NCBI GenBank assembly: GCA_963539215.1
Contig: CAUTJT010000010.1
Location: forward strand, 1-50,185
Source: CAURNT01 sp963539215
GTDB lineage: Bacteria > Fusobacteriota > Fusobacteriia > Fusobacteriales > Leptotrichiaceae
Length of the DNA: 50,185 nt
Reading direction: 5' to 3'
Shown: piece by piece, positions 42,614-50,185 of the stretch
Position numbering within the stretch: position 1 is the stretch's first letter
Layout of the letters: each line of letters begins with the position of its first letter
The notes under the pieces: generated by a model
What the model was told of the DNA's origin: nothing
Databases searched by the model: none
Seen by the model: only the letters and a program-made list of their open reading frames with translations
Made by a program: the position numbers and the translations under genes

Positions 42614-43711
42614 ATGAATTTATTAGAAGTAAATAATTTAAGTGTATCCTTCAATACATATGCCGGTGAAGTTAAAGCATTAAGAGATATTAGTTTTAAA
42701 GTTGATAGAGGAGAAACTCTAGCAATAGTTGGAGAATCTGGAAGTGGAAAATCTGTTACTGTTCAAAGTATAATGAGACTTCTACCTACTCCTCCCGCTG
42801 AATTTAAAACTGGAGAAATAATATTTGAAGGTATAGACTTATTAAAATTAGATGAAAAAGAAATGAGAAAATATAGAGGTGGTAGAATAGGAATGATATT
42901 CCAAGATCCTATGACTTCACTAAATCCCGTTATGAAAATTGGGGAACAGATAATGGAAGGTATATTGATACATAAAAAAGTTAGTAAAGATGAAGCTAAA
43001 AAAAGAGCTTTAGAAATGCTTGAAAAAGTAGGTATACCTAAACCTGAAGAGAGATTTAATCAATATCCTCACCAATTTTCTGGAGGGATGCGTCAAAGAG
43101 TTGTAATAGCTATAGCACTTGCTTGTGAACCAGATTTATTAATTTGTGATGAGCCAACTACAGCACTAGATGTTACAATTCAAGCACAAATATTAGAATT
43201 AATTAACAAATTAAAAAAAGAATTAAACATAGCTGTTATTCTTATAACACACGATTTAGGAGTTGTTGCTGAAACTTCAGATAGAGTAATAGTAATGTAT
43301 GCTGGTGAAAAATTAGAAGAAGGTCCAGTTAAAGAAATATTTAAAGATGCTCATCATCCATACACTTGGGGATTATTAAAATCTCTTCCTCGTTTAGATA
43401 TGGATGCTAATAATGCTCTTTATTCTATACCTGGTACACCACCAAATCTACTTAATCCGCCAGTAGGTGATTCATTTGCGGCAAGATCTGATTTCTCTAT
43501 GAAAATAGATTATGAGAAAAAACCACCATTAGTTGATCTTGGAAATGGGCACTTTGTAAGATCATGGATATATGTAGATGGTGCTCCTGATATGAAATTT
43601 AATGCAGATGGTACTATCACACGTAAATTCCCTGATGGTAGAGTTGAAACTTTAGAAACCGAAAAAAGTAAAAAAGGAATTAGATTTGCAAATATAAGGG
43701 AGGATAAATAA
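42614..43711 (+). CDS. oppD: Oligopeptide ABC transporter ATPase OppD, with an unusual C-terminus
   Basis: A 365-residue ABC ATPase. Walker A is GESGSGKS, the Q-loop FQDPMTSLNP, signature SGGMRQR, Walker B LLICDEPTTALD. After ~285 residues, where OppD and DppD normally carry a cysteine motif (CxxxxRC...C), the sequence is DSFAARSDFSMKIDYEKKPP with no cysteine, and a ~50-residue extension follows (FNADGTITRKFPDGRVE). That motif holds an Fe-S cluster in some relatives, so this protein has presumably lost it. The stop overlaps the oppF start (TAATG). Confidence 0.92.
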   Translation: MNLLEVNNLSVSFNTYAGEVKALRDISFKVDRGETLAIVGESGSGKSVTVQSIMRLLPTPPAEFKTGEIIFEGIDLLKLDEKEMRKYRGGRIGMIFQDPMTSLNPVMKIGEQIMEGILIHKKVSKDEAKKRALEMLEKVGIPKPEERFNQYPHQFSGGMRQRVVIAIALACEPDLLICDEPTTALDVTIQAQILELINKLKKELNIAVILITHDLGVVAETSDRVIVMYAGEKLEEGPVKEIFKDAHHPYTWGLLKSLPRLDMDANNALYSIPGTPPNLLNPPVGDSFAARSDFSMKIDYEKKPPLVDLGNGHFVRSWIYVDGAPDMKFNADGTITRKFPDGRVETLETEKSKKGIRFANIREDK

Positions 43712-44622
43712 TGTATATAGAAATCAAACATTTAAAAAAATACTTCCCTTTAAAGGGAGATAAAGTCCTTAAAGCTGTTGATGATGTTACTATAAATATA
43801 AACAAAGGTGAAGTTCTTTCCCTAGTTGGAGAATCTGGAAGTGGTAAAACAACTTTTGGAAGAACAATATCAAATCTTTACCAAAAAAGCTTTGGTGAAA
43901 TATTAATTGAAGGTAAAAAAATTGAAGATTATTCAAAACTTGAACTTACTAAAAAAGTTCAAATGATATTTCAAGATCCTCAAGCAAGCCTTAATCCACG
44001 TATGACTGTTGGAGAAATAATATCTGAGGGTATGATAATACATAAAATGTATAAAAATAATGAAGAAATGAGAGAAAAAGTTTATGAATTATTAGAACTT
44101 GTAGGTCTTAATAAAGAACATATAAATAGATTCCCACACGAATTTAGTGGAGGACAAAGACAAAGAATAGGTATAGCTCGTGCACTTGCACTTGAACCAG
44201 AAATTCTTGTATGTGATGAGCCTATATCTGCACTTGATGTTTCTATACAAGCTCAAGTTGTAAACTTATTAAAAGATTTACAAAAGAAAAAAGGCTTAAC
44301 AATGATATTTATAGCTCACGACTTATCTATGGTTAAATATATATCAGATAGAGTAGCAGTAATGTTCAGAGGAAAAATAGTTGAACTTGGAACACCAGAT
44401 GAAGTATATAACAATCCTTTACACATATATACTAAATCTCTTCTTTCTGCTGTTCCTATACCTGATCCAGAATTTGTTCGTTCTGAAAAAATAATAATGG
44501 ATGAAAAATATTTAAGATCACCAGTAGGACTTCAATCTGAATTAAATAATATAGAAGAAAATTCAGGACTTATTAAAATAAATGATAATCACTATGTTGA
44601 AAAAAATTATGATAAATTATAG
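43711..44622 (+). CDS. oppF: Oligopeptide ABC transporter ATPase OppF
   Basis: A 303-residue second ATPase subunit. Walker A GESGSGKT, Q-loop FQDPQASLNPR, signature FSGGQRQR, Walker B ILVCDEPISALD, H-loop IAHDLS. As in OppD, the C-terminal tail (SEKIIMDEKYLRSPVG onwards) lacks the usual cysteines of the oligopeptide-transporter C-terminal domain. Works as a heterodimer with OppD; overlaps it at the start. Confidence 0.92.
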   Translation: MYIEIKHLKKYFPLKGDKVLKAVDDVTININKGEVLSLVGESGSGKTTFGRTISNLYQKSFGEILIEGKKIEDYSKLELTKKVQMIFQDPQASLNPRMTVGEIISEGMIIHKMYKNNEEMREKVYELLELVGLNKEHINRFPHEFSGGQRQRIGIARALALEPEILVCDEPISALDVSIQAQVVNLLKDLQKKKGLTMIFIAHDLSMVKYISDRVAVMFRGKIVELGTPDEVYNNPLHIYTKSLLSAVPIPDPEFVRSEKIIMDEKYLRSPVGLQSELNNIEENSGLIKINDNHYVEKNYDKL

Positions 44623-44631
44623 GAGGAAAAT

Positions 44632-46224
44632 ATGAAAAAATTATTAATCGCATTCTTAATGATGTTTGTAGTATTTAGCTGTGGTACAGCATCTAGTAGT
44701 AATCAAATAATACTTTATTTAGAAGAAGAAGGTCCATCTATGGATACATCTCTTATGACAGATGCATCTTCTGGTACTATTGCTTCTTTCTTACAAGAAG
44801 GATTAGCTAAAGTTAATCCTGATACTAAACAAGCTGAACCTGCTCTTGCAGAAAATTGGGATATAAGTGAAGATGGACTTGTTTGGACTTTCCATTTAAA
44901 AAGTGGTTTAAAATGGTCTGATGGTTCAGATTTAACAGCACAAGACTTTAAATATGCTTGGCTTAGAGGATTAGATCCAAAAACAGCTTCTGAATATGCA
45001 TATATTTTATTCCCTATTAAAAATGCTGAAAAATTCAATTCAGGTCAAGCTAGTGCTAATGAAGTTGGTCTAGAAGTAGTAGATCCGTTAACTTTAAAAG
45101 TTACACTTGAAAATCCTACACCATACTTTGCTACATTACTTGGTTTTAGTACTTACTACCCTGAAAATCAAAAATTCATAGAAGAAAAAGGTGATACTTA
45201 TGCTCTTGAAGCTGATTCATTAATTTCTTCTGGTGCATATGTAATGAAAAGTTGGGATCATAATTCATCTATAACTCTTGAAAAAAATCCTAATTATTAC
45301 AATAAAGATAATATTCAAATTGAAACAGTAGTAATTAAATTTATTAAAGATCCAGCTTCTGCATTAAATGCATTTAAAAATGAAGAATTAGATGTAATAA
45401 AATTAACTAACGAACAATATGCAGAATTTAAAGATGATAAAAATGTAGATTTAATAGATAGTGCTCAAATTTGGTATCTATTATTTAATTCACAAAATGA
45501 TGTTCTTAAAAATCCTAAAATAAGAAAAGCAATACTTTTAGGAGTTGATAAAGAAACTATAGTAGATACTATATTCAATGGAATCAATAAAGCTGCTTAC
45601 AACTTTGTTCCAAGTGGTGTTGGTATAAATGGAACTGATAATCAAGACTTCACAGAACAAATTGGTATATTAGGTTCTAAATTTAATGTAGAAGAAGCTA
45701 AAAAACTTTTAGCTGAAGGATTAAAAGAAGTTGGATTAACTTCTATGCCAGAATTATCTATACTTGTAAATGATGCTGGACTTAACAAAAAAATAGTTGA
45801 AGCTATTCAAGAAAACTTAAGAGTAAATCTTGGAATCAATTTAAATGTTGAATTAGTTGCATTTAAAGAAAGAGTTCAAAGAATGCATAACCAAAACTTT
45901 GATATAGTTTTAGCTGGATGGTCTGCAGATTATCTAGATCCTATGACTTACTTAGATCTTTTAGTAAGTACATCAGGAAATAACTATGGTAAATATAATA
46001 ACCCTAAATATGATGCTTTAATTGATCAAGCTGCTAAAACAAATGATCAAAAAGTAAGAGTTGAAGCATTCAAACAAGCAGAACAAATCATAGCTGATGA
46101 AGTACCTATTGGTCCTTTATTCCAAAAGAGAACTATATTCTTAACTAATAAAAATAAAGTTGATGGTATTATTTTCCCTACATTTGGTTCAGACTATTAC
46201 TTAAATAATGCTAAAATTAAATAA
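44632..46224 (+). CDS. oppA: Oligopeptide-binding lipoprotein OppA
   Basis: A 530-residue family 5 solute-binding protein. The signal peptide ends MFVVFSCG, giving a lipoprotein anchored at the Cys near residue 17. Typical stretches: EEGPSMDTSLMTDASSG, LAENWDISEDGLVWTFHLK, SGAYVMKSWDHNSSITLEKN and GWSADYLDPMTYLDLLVS. It captures oligopeptides for OppBCDF. The gene ends the operon with a terminator. In a small genome, peptides are probably a main amino acid source. Confidence 0.95.
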   Translation: MKKLLIAFLMMFVVFSCGTASSSNQIILYLEEEGPSMDTSLMTDASSGTIASFLQEGLAKVNPDTKQAEPALAENWDISEDGLVWTFHLKSGLKWSDGSDLTAQDFKYAWLRGLDPKTASEYAYILFPIKNAEKFNSGQASANEVGLEVVDPLTLKVTLENPTPYFATLLGFSTYYPENQKFIEEKGDTYALEADSLISSGAYVMKSWDHNSSITLEKNPNYYNKDNIQIETVVIKFIKDPASALNAFKNEELDVIKLTNEQYAEFKDDKNVDLIDSAQIWYLLFNSQNDVLKNPKIRKAILLGVDKETIVDTIFNGINKAAYNFVPSGVGINGTDNQDFTEQIGILGSKFNVEEAKKLLAEGLKEVGLTSMPELSILVNDAGLNKKIVEAIQENLRVNLGINLNVELVAFKERVQRMHNQNFDIVLAGWSADYLDPMTYLDLLVSTSGNNYGKYNNPKYDALIDQAAKTNDQKVRVEAFKQAEQIIADEVPIGPLFQKRTIFLTNKNKVDGIIFPTFGSDYYLNNAKIK

Positions 46225-46227
46225 TAT

Positions 46228-46258
46228 AAAATGGATTGGTAAACCCAATCCATTTTTT
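46228..46258. terminator. Terminator between oppA and rqcP
   Basis: ATGGATTGG (46231-46239) and CCAATCCAT (46245-46253) flank a five-base loop, extended by A/T pairs, with a T-run after the right arm. It can serve the two convergent genes. Confidence 0.85.
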
Positions 46259-46517
46259 AATTTTCTTCTTTTTGCTCAGATATATTAATATACATAGATA
46301 TGTCATCTTTTTTTAATGATTCCGGTGGTAATTTTAAAACATCAACATTAAATATTCTATTAAAATATCTTATTTCTAATTTATCACCATCTTTAACAGA
46401 ATATAAAGCTTTCTTAACATCTCCATTAACTTTTACTCTACCTAAATCACAAAGTTCATTTGCTATTGTTCTTCTTTTTATTATTCTAGTAACTTTTAAA
46501 AATTTATCAAGTCTCAT
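46257..46517 (-). CDS. rqcP: S4-domain RNA-binding protein, RqcP (YabO)-like
   Basis: An 86-residue protein consisting of one S4 domain: MRLDKFLKVTRIIKRRTIAN and LGRVKVNGDVKKALYSVKDG. This closely follows the pattern of RqcP (YabO) of Bacillus, which helps RqcH add C-terminal alanine tails to stalled chains on 50S subunits; HslR (Hsp15) is the proteobacterial relative. Its ATG overlaps the lipoprotein stop (ATGA), so it is translationally coupled. A YlmH-like S4 protein is encoded just upstream at 47224-47964. Confidence 0.85.
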   Translation of the reverse strand: MRLDKFLKVTRIIKRRTIANELCDLGRVKVNGDVKKALYSVKDGDKLEIRYFNRIFNVDVLKLPPESLKKDDISMYINISEQKEEN

Positions 46518-47110
46518 TTTTTTCCTCTTTCTACATTATTCATAACTCTTGCCACTGCTAAGATATATGAATTAACCCTTGTATCTTTAATATTCTTATA
46601 AGCCAAAGCTAAAAATTCTTTAGCACTTAAATTTATACCTTTTTCTTTTAGCCTATTTATACTATCAATAGTTTTAGTTCTTATTTGTGTTTCATTTTCT
46701 ATTACAAGACCTGATATGTATTGTATTATTTTTTCATCCTCTGAATTAAAAACTACATTTGAATTTGTAACTCTTGTTGTAAGCTTATTTAAAAGTTGTG
46801 TAGTTGCTTTAGTATTTATTTCTTTATCTTTATTTGTAACATTTTCTTCTGCTACAGCTTTAACTGGCTTTACTGGAATCTTTTCAACTACTTCTTCTTT
46901 TATTACTGTTGTAGTATTTTTTATAGGAGTTTCTTTTATAACCTTTGTAGGTTTTTCTTCTACTATTTCCTTTTTTATTTCTTTTTTTTCTATAACTCTA
47001 TATTTAATATTATCATTAATATTAATGTAGTTTTTATCTTTTAAATATGAATCTATACTACTACATGAAACTACAAAAAACATTAATCCAATTAATAAAA
47101 CTTTTTTCAT
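46514..47110 (-). CDS. Lipoprotein of unknown function, coupled to rqcP
   Basis: A 198-residue lipoprotein: MKKVLLIGLMFFVVSC, with the lipidated Cys at residue 16. It has a low-complexity middle of about 60 residues rich in Lys, Val, Thr, Pro and Glu (repeats like KPTKVIKETPIK and VEKIPVKPVKAV), then a helical C-terminal part. An ORF extension of 16 residues upstream is rejected because GGAAGGTGA precedes the ATG at 47110. No family recognised. The middle part may span the periplasm or cell wall. Confidence 0.75.
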   Translation of the reverse strand: MKKVLLIGLMFFVVSCSSIDSYLKDKNYININDNIKYRVIEKKEIKKEIVEEKPTKVIKETPIKNTTTVIKEEVVEKIPVKPVKAVAEENVTNKDKEINTKATTQLLNKLTTRVTNSNVVFNSEDEKIIQYISGLVIENETQIRTKTIDSINRLKEKGINLSAKEFLALAYKNIKDTRVNSYILAVARVMNNVERGKK

Positions 47111-47129
47111 TTTATCACCTTCCAAATAA

Positions 47130-47158
47130 ATGATACCATATTTAATAATAATCTTCAA
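47130..47158 (-). promoter_or_regulatory. Promoter of the lipoprotein-rqcP pair
   Basis: Minus-strand TTGAAG (47153-47158) and TATCAT (47130-47135), 17-bp spacer, about 20 bp before the ATG. Confidence 0.6.
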
Positions 47159-47223
47159 CTTGAATAGCTAAAAATAGCTTTATATAAAAGTATATACAAA
47201 GTTAAATATAAGAATAAAATAAA

Positions 47224-47964
47224 TTAAATATATTTCTTTATTTCCCATTTTTTCTTTCCTTTTTTACTTTCACCTAATTGAGAGTTTAGTATAAACTTAC
47301 CATATTTTCTAATAATTATTATCATTCCATTTTCTATTTTTTCATCTTTATTCTTACATACATCATAATCTATTTGAACTAATCCTGATTCTATATATTC
47401 TACACTTTTAGTTCTACTAAGTTTTGTAATTTCTGATACTAATGTATCTAATCTATTAGATGCTATAGTAATATTAAAGCTTGAAAAATTATAATTAAAT
47501 TCTCTTTCTTCAACATTAGTAATTTTACATTTATTCTTTCCAATTTCTAATAAATTATTCTGTATATATACACTCATACTTTTAGAAACAAATACAAATG
47601 CCACCCCTTCTTCTATAAATATATCTCCTATCATTTCTCTTTTAATATTTAATGCCATTATAGATCCTAAAAAATCTTTATGAGTATACTCTTTAAATTT
47701 ATTAATAACTTCTATCTTTAAAATATCATAGTCAAATATAGGTGTATATTCTTTAGGATAAAAACATATTTGTTTTCTATCATAACCTCTCATTTCAGTT
47801 TTTATCCCAAAATATTCATTATTAATTTTTTTCCAAATATTAGGCGTTACAAATATCTCGGTATTTCCCACTATATTATATTCTAAACACATTTCTAATA
47901 CATTATATACTTTAGTCGCTATATCCTTATCAGTAAATTGTCTTAAAAACTCATCCTTATTCAT
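47224..47964 (-). CDS. ylmH: YlmH-family S4-domain RNA-binding protein
   Basis: A 246-residue protein with the YlmH layout: an N-terminal domain (FLRQFTDKDIATKVYNVLEM...), a central segment with LNIKREMIGDIFIEEGVAFV (YlmH: LKREKFGDILV), a C-terminal S4 fold of about 70 residues (NRLDTLVSEITKLSRTKSVE, then GLVQIDYD), and a lysine-rich end. YlmH binds 50S-bound tRNA and was linked to ribosome quality control. The start is the ATG at 47964: the upstream ATG would place the AGGAGG ribosome site inside the gene. Confidence 0.82.
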   Translation of the reverse strand: MNKDEFLRQFTDKDIATKVYNVLEMCLEYNIVGNTEIFVTPNIWKKINNEYFGIKTEMRGYDRKQICFYPKEYTPIFDYDILKIEVINKFKEYTHKDFLGSIMALNIKREMIGDIFIEEGVAFVFVSKSMSVYIQNNLLEIGKNKCKITNVEEREFNYNFSSFNITIASNRLDTLVSEITKLSRTKSVEYIESGLVQIDYDVCKNKDEKIENGMIIIIRKYGKFILNSQLGESKKGKKKWEIKKYI

Positions 47965-48051
47965 AATACCTCCTATCATATATTATATACTATTTTTTTA
48001 AATAGTTATATACTAAATTAAATTAATAATTTTATATCTTATAATATAAAA

Positions 48052-48075
48052 AAAGATAAACTTTAATTTATCTTT
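48052..48075 (-). terminator. Second terminator after rplW
   Basis: Arms AAAGATAAA (48052-48060) and TTTATCTTT (48067-48075), six-base loop, T-run on the minus strand. It lies about 32 bp beyond the first rplW terminator. The rest of 47965-48107 holds no other convincing gene; a short palindrome, ACTATTT TTTT AAATAGT, is at 47989-48006. Confidence 0.6.
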
Positions 48076-48107
48076 AAATTCATAAAAATATATTTAATAA
48101 AAAGCAG

Positions 48108-48131
48108 AAAAGGGAATATATATTCCCTTTT
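48108..48131 (-). terminator. First terminator after rplW
   Basis: A 24-bp perfect palindrome: arms AAAAGGGAATA (48108-48118) and TATTCCCTTTT (48121-48131) separated by two bases (the innermost pairs would open to form the loop). About 23 bp after the rplW stop. Confidence 0.75.
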
Positions 48132-48153
48132 CCTTCGTTCTATCATATTATTT

Positions 48154-48438
48154 TTATATTTCGTAAGCTTTTATAGTTTCACCATCTACTAATTTAACAA
48201 TTGCTTTTTTGTAAGCAGGTGTTTTGTAAACAGTCATTCTAGATCTAGCTTTTGTAGGTTTCATATTTAATGTATTAACTGATTTAACTTTAACATCAAA
48301 TAATTTTTCTACAGCTTCTTTTATTTGTAATTTATTAGCCTTTCTATCAACTATAAATACATATTCATTAGAATCTAATAAAATTCTTGATTTTTCTGTA
48401 TTTAATACTGGCTTTTTGATTATGTCAAATATTGTCAT
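48154..48438 (-). CDS. rplW: 50S ribosomal protein L23
   Basis: A 94-residue protein of usual length: FDIIKKPVLNTEKSRILLDS, VEKLFDVKVKSVNTLNMKPT, and a basic tail. It lies at the polypeptide exit tunnel and docks trigger factor and SRP. Its start overlaps the rplD stop by one base (TAATG). It is the last gene of this S10 operon; rplB, which normally follows, is missing here. Confidence 0.97.
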   Translation of the reverse strand: MTIFDIIKKPVLNTEKSRILLDSNEYVFIVDRKANKLQIKEAVEKLFDVKVKSVNTLNMKPTKARSRMTVYKTPAYKKAIVKLVDGETIKAYEI

Positions 48439-49079
48439 TATCCAAGCACCTCCTCGATAGTGGCAAGAGCTTCTTTAGTTATTACAACTTTATTGTATTT
48501 TAATAAAGCATATACTGATAACTCTCTTGGATCTAATATTTCAGTTTTTTCAATATTTCTAACTGATAAGTATAAGTTCCAATCTGCTTCTTCTAAATAA
48601 TCATTAACTATGAATAATTTTTTATCATTTAAAATATTAACTTTTTCTGTAAATGAAACAAATGTTCTTGTTTTAGGTACTTCTAATGTAAAGTCTTCTA
48701 AAACTACTACATCTCCATTTTGAATTCTAGCAGCTAAAGCTGATCTTAAAGCTAGTTTTCTAACTTTTTTGTTTACTTTCTTATCGTAACTTCTTGGTTT
48801 AGGTCCGTGAACAACTCCTCCACCTACCATGTGAGGTGCTCTTGTTGATCCTTGTCTAGCACGACCTGTTCCTTTTTGTCTGAAAGGTTTTCTTCCCCCT
48901 CCAGAAACTTCTCCTCTACTCTTTGTTGATGCAGTTCCTGCTCTACTTGCTGCAAGTTCAGCAGTTAAAACTTCATGCATAACATATTTATTAGGTTCTA
49001 ATCCAAAGATTTCGTTAACTGTAACTTGACCTTTTTCTTCACCATTTAAATTATATACTTTTAAATTAAAATCTGACAT
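48438..49079 (-). CDS. rplD: 50S ribosomal protein L4
   Basis: A 213-residue protein of normal length. The extended basic loop is RGEVSGGGRKPFRQKGTGRA followed by RQGSTRAPHMVGGGVVHGPK, unique to L4. Binds 23S rRNA near the exit tunnel and can regulate the S10 operon in some bacteria. Start site GAGAGGAGGC. Confidence 0.98.
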   Translation of the reverse strand: MSDFNLKVYNLNGEEKGQVTVNEIFGLEPNKYVMHEVLTAELAASRAGTASTKSRGEVSGGGRKPFRQKGTGRARQGSTRAPHMVGGGVVHGPKPRSYDKKVNKKVRKLALRSALAARIQNGDVVVLEDFTLEVPKTRTFVSFTEKVNILNDKKLFIVNDYLEEADWNLYLSVRNIEKTEILDPRELSVYALLKYNKVVITKEALATIEEVLG

Positions 49080-49099
49080 TTTTGCCTCCTCTCTCTATA

Positions 49100-49726
49100 T
49101 TAGTATTTCTTCACTGATTTTTTGATAACTAAATAACCATTTTTAGGACCTGGTACTGCACCTTTAACTAATAATAAGTTATTTTCTACATCGAACTTAA
49201 CAACTTTAAGATTTTGAACTGTTACATTTTCATTCCCTAATCTTCCAGCCATTTTCTTACCTTTTGGTACATTTGAGTTAGACGCAGCTCCTCCTGCATT
49301 TGATCCTCCAAGTCTATGGTTTCTTGAAACCCCGTGAGTTGCTCTGTTTCCACCGAAGTTATGTCTCTTCATAACACCTGCAGTCCCTTTACCTTTTGAG
49401 ATTCCTTGAATATCAACAAATTCAATTCCTTCTAATACATCAACTTTTAATTCTTGTCCTAAAGTAAATCCTTCAACTGAATCTAATCTGAACTCTTTTA
49501 AGAATTTTTTAGCTGTGATTCCGGCTTTTTTGAAAACACCCATTTCTGGTTTATTTACTAATTTTTCTCTTTTTTCATCATAAGCTAATGTTACTGAAGT
49601 ATATCCTTCTTTATCATCTGTTTTAGTTTGAACAACAAAATTTGGTCCAGCTTCAATAACAGTAACTGGTATTAATTTTTCGTTTTCAAAAATTTGTGTC
49701 ATTCCGATTTTTTTACCTAATATCAT
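49100..49726 (-). CDS. rplC: 50S ribosomal protein L3
   Basis: A 208-residue protein beginning ILGKKIGMTQIFENEKLIPV and containing KGKGTAGVMKRHNFGG and the HGVSRNHRLGGS loop that enters the peptidyl transferase region. Preceded by AAGGAGGA. Separated from rpsJ by 64 bp with two small RNA hairpins. Confidence 0.98.
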   Translation of the reverse strand: MILGKKIGMTQIFENEKLIPVTVIEAGPNFVVQTKTDDKEGYTSVTLAYDEKREKLVNKPEMGVFKKAGITAKKFLKEFRLDSVEGFTLGQELKVDVLEGIEFVDIQGISKGKGTAGVMKRHNFGGNRATHGVSRNHRLGGSNAGGAASNSNVPKGKKMAGRLGNENVTVQNLKVVKFDVENNLLLVKGAVPGPKNGYLVIKKSVKKY

Positions 49727-49751
49727 TTTTAATATCCTCCTTAATATATTG

Positions 49752-49800
49752 GTTGATATAGTCTCTCATATACCAACTTGTATCAAAGCACTATTGCTTT
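49752..49800 (-). promoter_or_regulatory. Paired hairpins between rpsJ and rplC
   Basis: On the minus strand AAAGCA-ATAG-TGCTTT (49785-49800) straddles the rpsJ stop codon, and GTTGGTATA-(8)-TATATCAAC (49752-49777; one G-U pair) follows just upstream of the rplC ribosome site. No T-run follows either stem. Could be a translational control element or a processing site. Confidence 0.35.
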
Positions 49801-50099
49801 ATTTCAATTGAAACACCAGCAGGTAAGCTAAGTGAGCTTAATGCCTTTAAAATATCATTATTTGATTCTTTAATTTCAATGAATCTTCTGTGTATTCTCA
49901 TTTCAAATTGTTCTCTTGAATCTTTATTAACATGTACTGATCTTAAAACTGTGTACTTTTTAGTTTTAGTAGGTAAAGGCATAGGACCTGCAATTTTTGC
50001 CCCAGCCTTTTTAACTACTTCTACTATTTGTAATGAAGTTTGATCTAGTAATTTGTTATCATAAGATTGAAGATAAATTCTTTTTAATTTAGTTTCCAA
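49791..50099 (-). CDS. rpsJ: 30S ribosomal protein S10
   Basis: A 102-residue protein with the invariant YLQSYDNKLLDQ, GAKIAGPMPLPTKTKKYTVL and SREQFEMRIHRR stretches. S10 is part of the 30S head and doubles as NusE in transcription antitermination. Start site TTGAGGAGGA; about 41 bp after the tuf stop, so tuf-rpsJ are probably continuous. Confidence 0.98.
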   Translation of the reverse strand: METKLKRIYLQSYDNKLLDQTSLQIVEVVKKAGAKIAGPMPLPTKTKKYTVLRSVHVNKDSREQFEMRIHRRFIEIKESNNDILKALSSLSLPAGVSIEIKQ

Positions 50100-50140
50100 A
50101 ATAAATCCTCCTCAATTTGTTTATTTACAGTTAATATTTA

Positions 50141-50185
50141 TTATTCGTTAATATCTGCAACTACTCCTGATGCAACTGTTCTTCC
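50141..50185 (-). CDS. tuf: Elongation factor Tu, C-terminal fragment
   Basis: The last 14 codons read GRTVASGVVADINE and a TAA stop, matching the end of bacterial EF-Tu. The rest lies off the right edge. Its position immediately before rpsJ is the classical fusA-tuf-rpsJ order, marking this as the str/S10-linked copy. The other window end carries the beginning of a tuf gene on the same strand. Confidence 0.92.
   Translation of the reverse strand, partial: GRTVASGVVADINE

Noticed and set aside
46716..47044. Two overlapping plus-strand ORFs opposite the lipoprotein gene
   Set aside because: They are antisense shadows of a lysine-rich low-complexity coding stretch, giving Phe/Ser/Cys-rich nonsense peptides.

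Overview
The window is a strongly AT-rich (by eye about three-quarters A+T), gene-dense stretch with short spacers. Genome style and protein content suggest a small-genome member of the Fusobacteriota, most likely Leptotrichiaceae (Sneathia/Streptobacillus type). Supporting signs are AhpCF, a SufCBDS cluster, an Opp peptide transporter, ribosomal and aminoacyl-tRNA synthetase proteins of bacterial type, lipoproteins, and a small protein that looks like an outer-membrane barrel. The taxonomic call is an inference from sequence style, not a database match.

Layout. Position 1-53 is the 5' end of one tuf gene, read leftwards, and 50141-50185 is the 3' end of another, so the window spans the interval between two direct tuf copies. 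145-4926 is a small membrane protein-valS-proS operon. 5083-5902 is ybaB behind a five-tRNA array (Glu-Val-Asp-Thr-Tyr in transcription order). 6026-7122 is a split CHR-type transporter pair. 7266-9338 is an AEC transporter with a D-2-hydroxyacid dehydrogenase. 9448-12871 is a four-gene Mn/Fe-type ABC importer. 13167-14002 holds a lone PTS EIIA and a small membrane protein. 14029-18530 is sufCBDS. 18672-23105 is a duplicated block of EamA transporters around ahpCF, where one copy carries an in-frame stop and the duplication carried away the sufC promoter and start. 23158-25927 is an MmcQ/YjbR protein, a truncated omp copy, a secreted pectate lyase and the intact omp gene.

26053-30720 is the first catabolic operon: nucleoside phosphorylase, APC permease, MtnA-like isomerase, class II aldolase, DeoR regulator and a 45-residue ORF. 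It fits a phosphorylase version of the 'DHAP shunt' that salvages 5'-deoxy- or methylthio-nucleosides. 30955-36301 is the second: an ion-transporter-type permease, HyuA-like ATPase, HExxH protein and FAD oxidoreductase of unknown substrate. 36494-40524 holds an AlkD-like repair protein and a CPBP protease, divergent from mutS. 40665-46224 is oppBCDFA.

46257-47964 carries two S4-domain RNA-binding proteins (RqcP- and YlmH-like) with a lipoprotein between them. 48154-50099 is a short S10 operon (rpsJ-rplC-rplD-rplW) that ends at tandem terminators instead of continuing into rplB. The most useful leads are the two catabolic operons, the curtailed S10 operon, the RqcP/YlmH neighbourhood, the duplicated sufC-promoter/eamA block with a new mini-ORF, a near-consensus PerR box at ahpC, and the omp repeat that brackets the pectate lyase.
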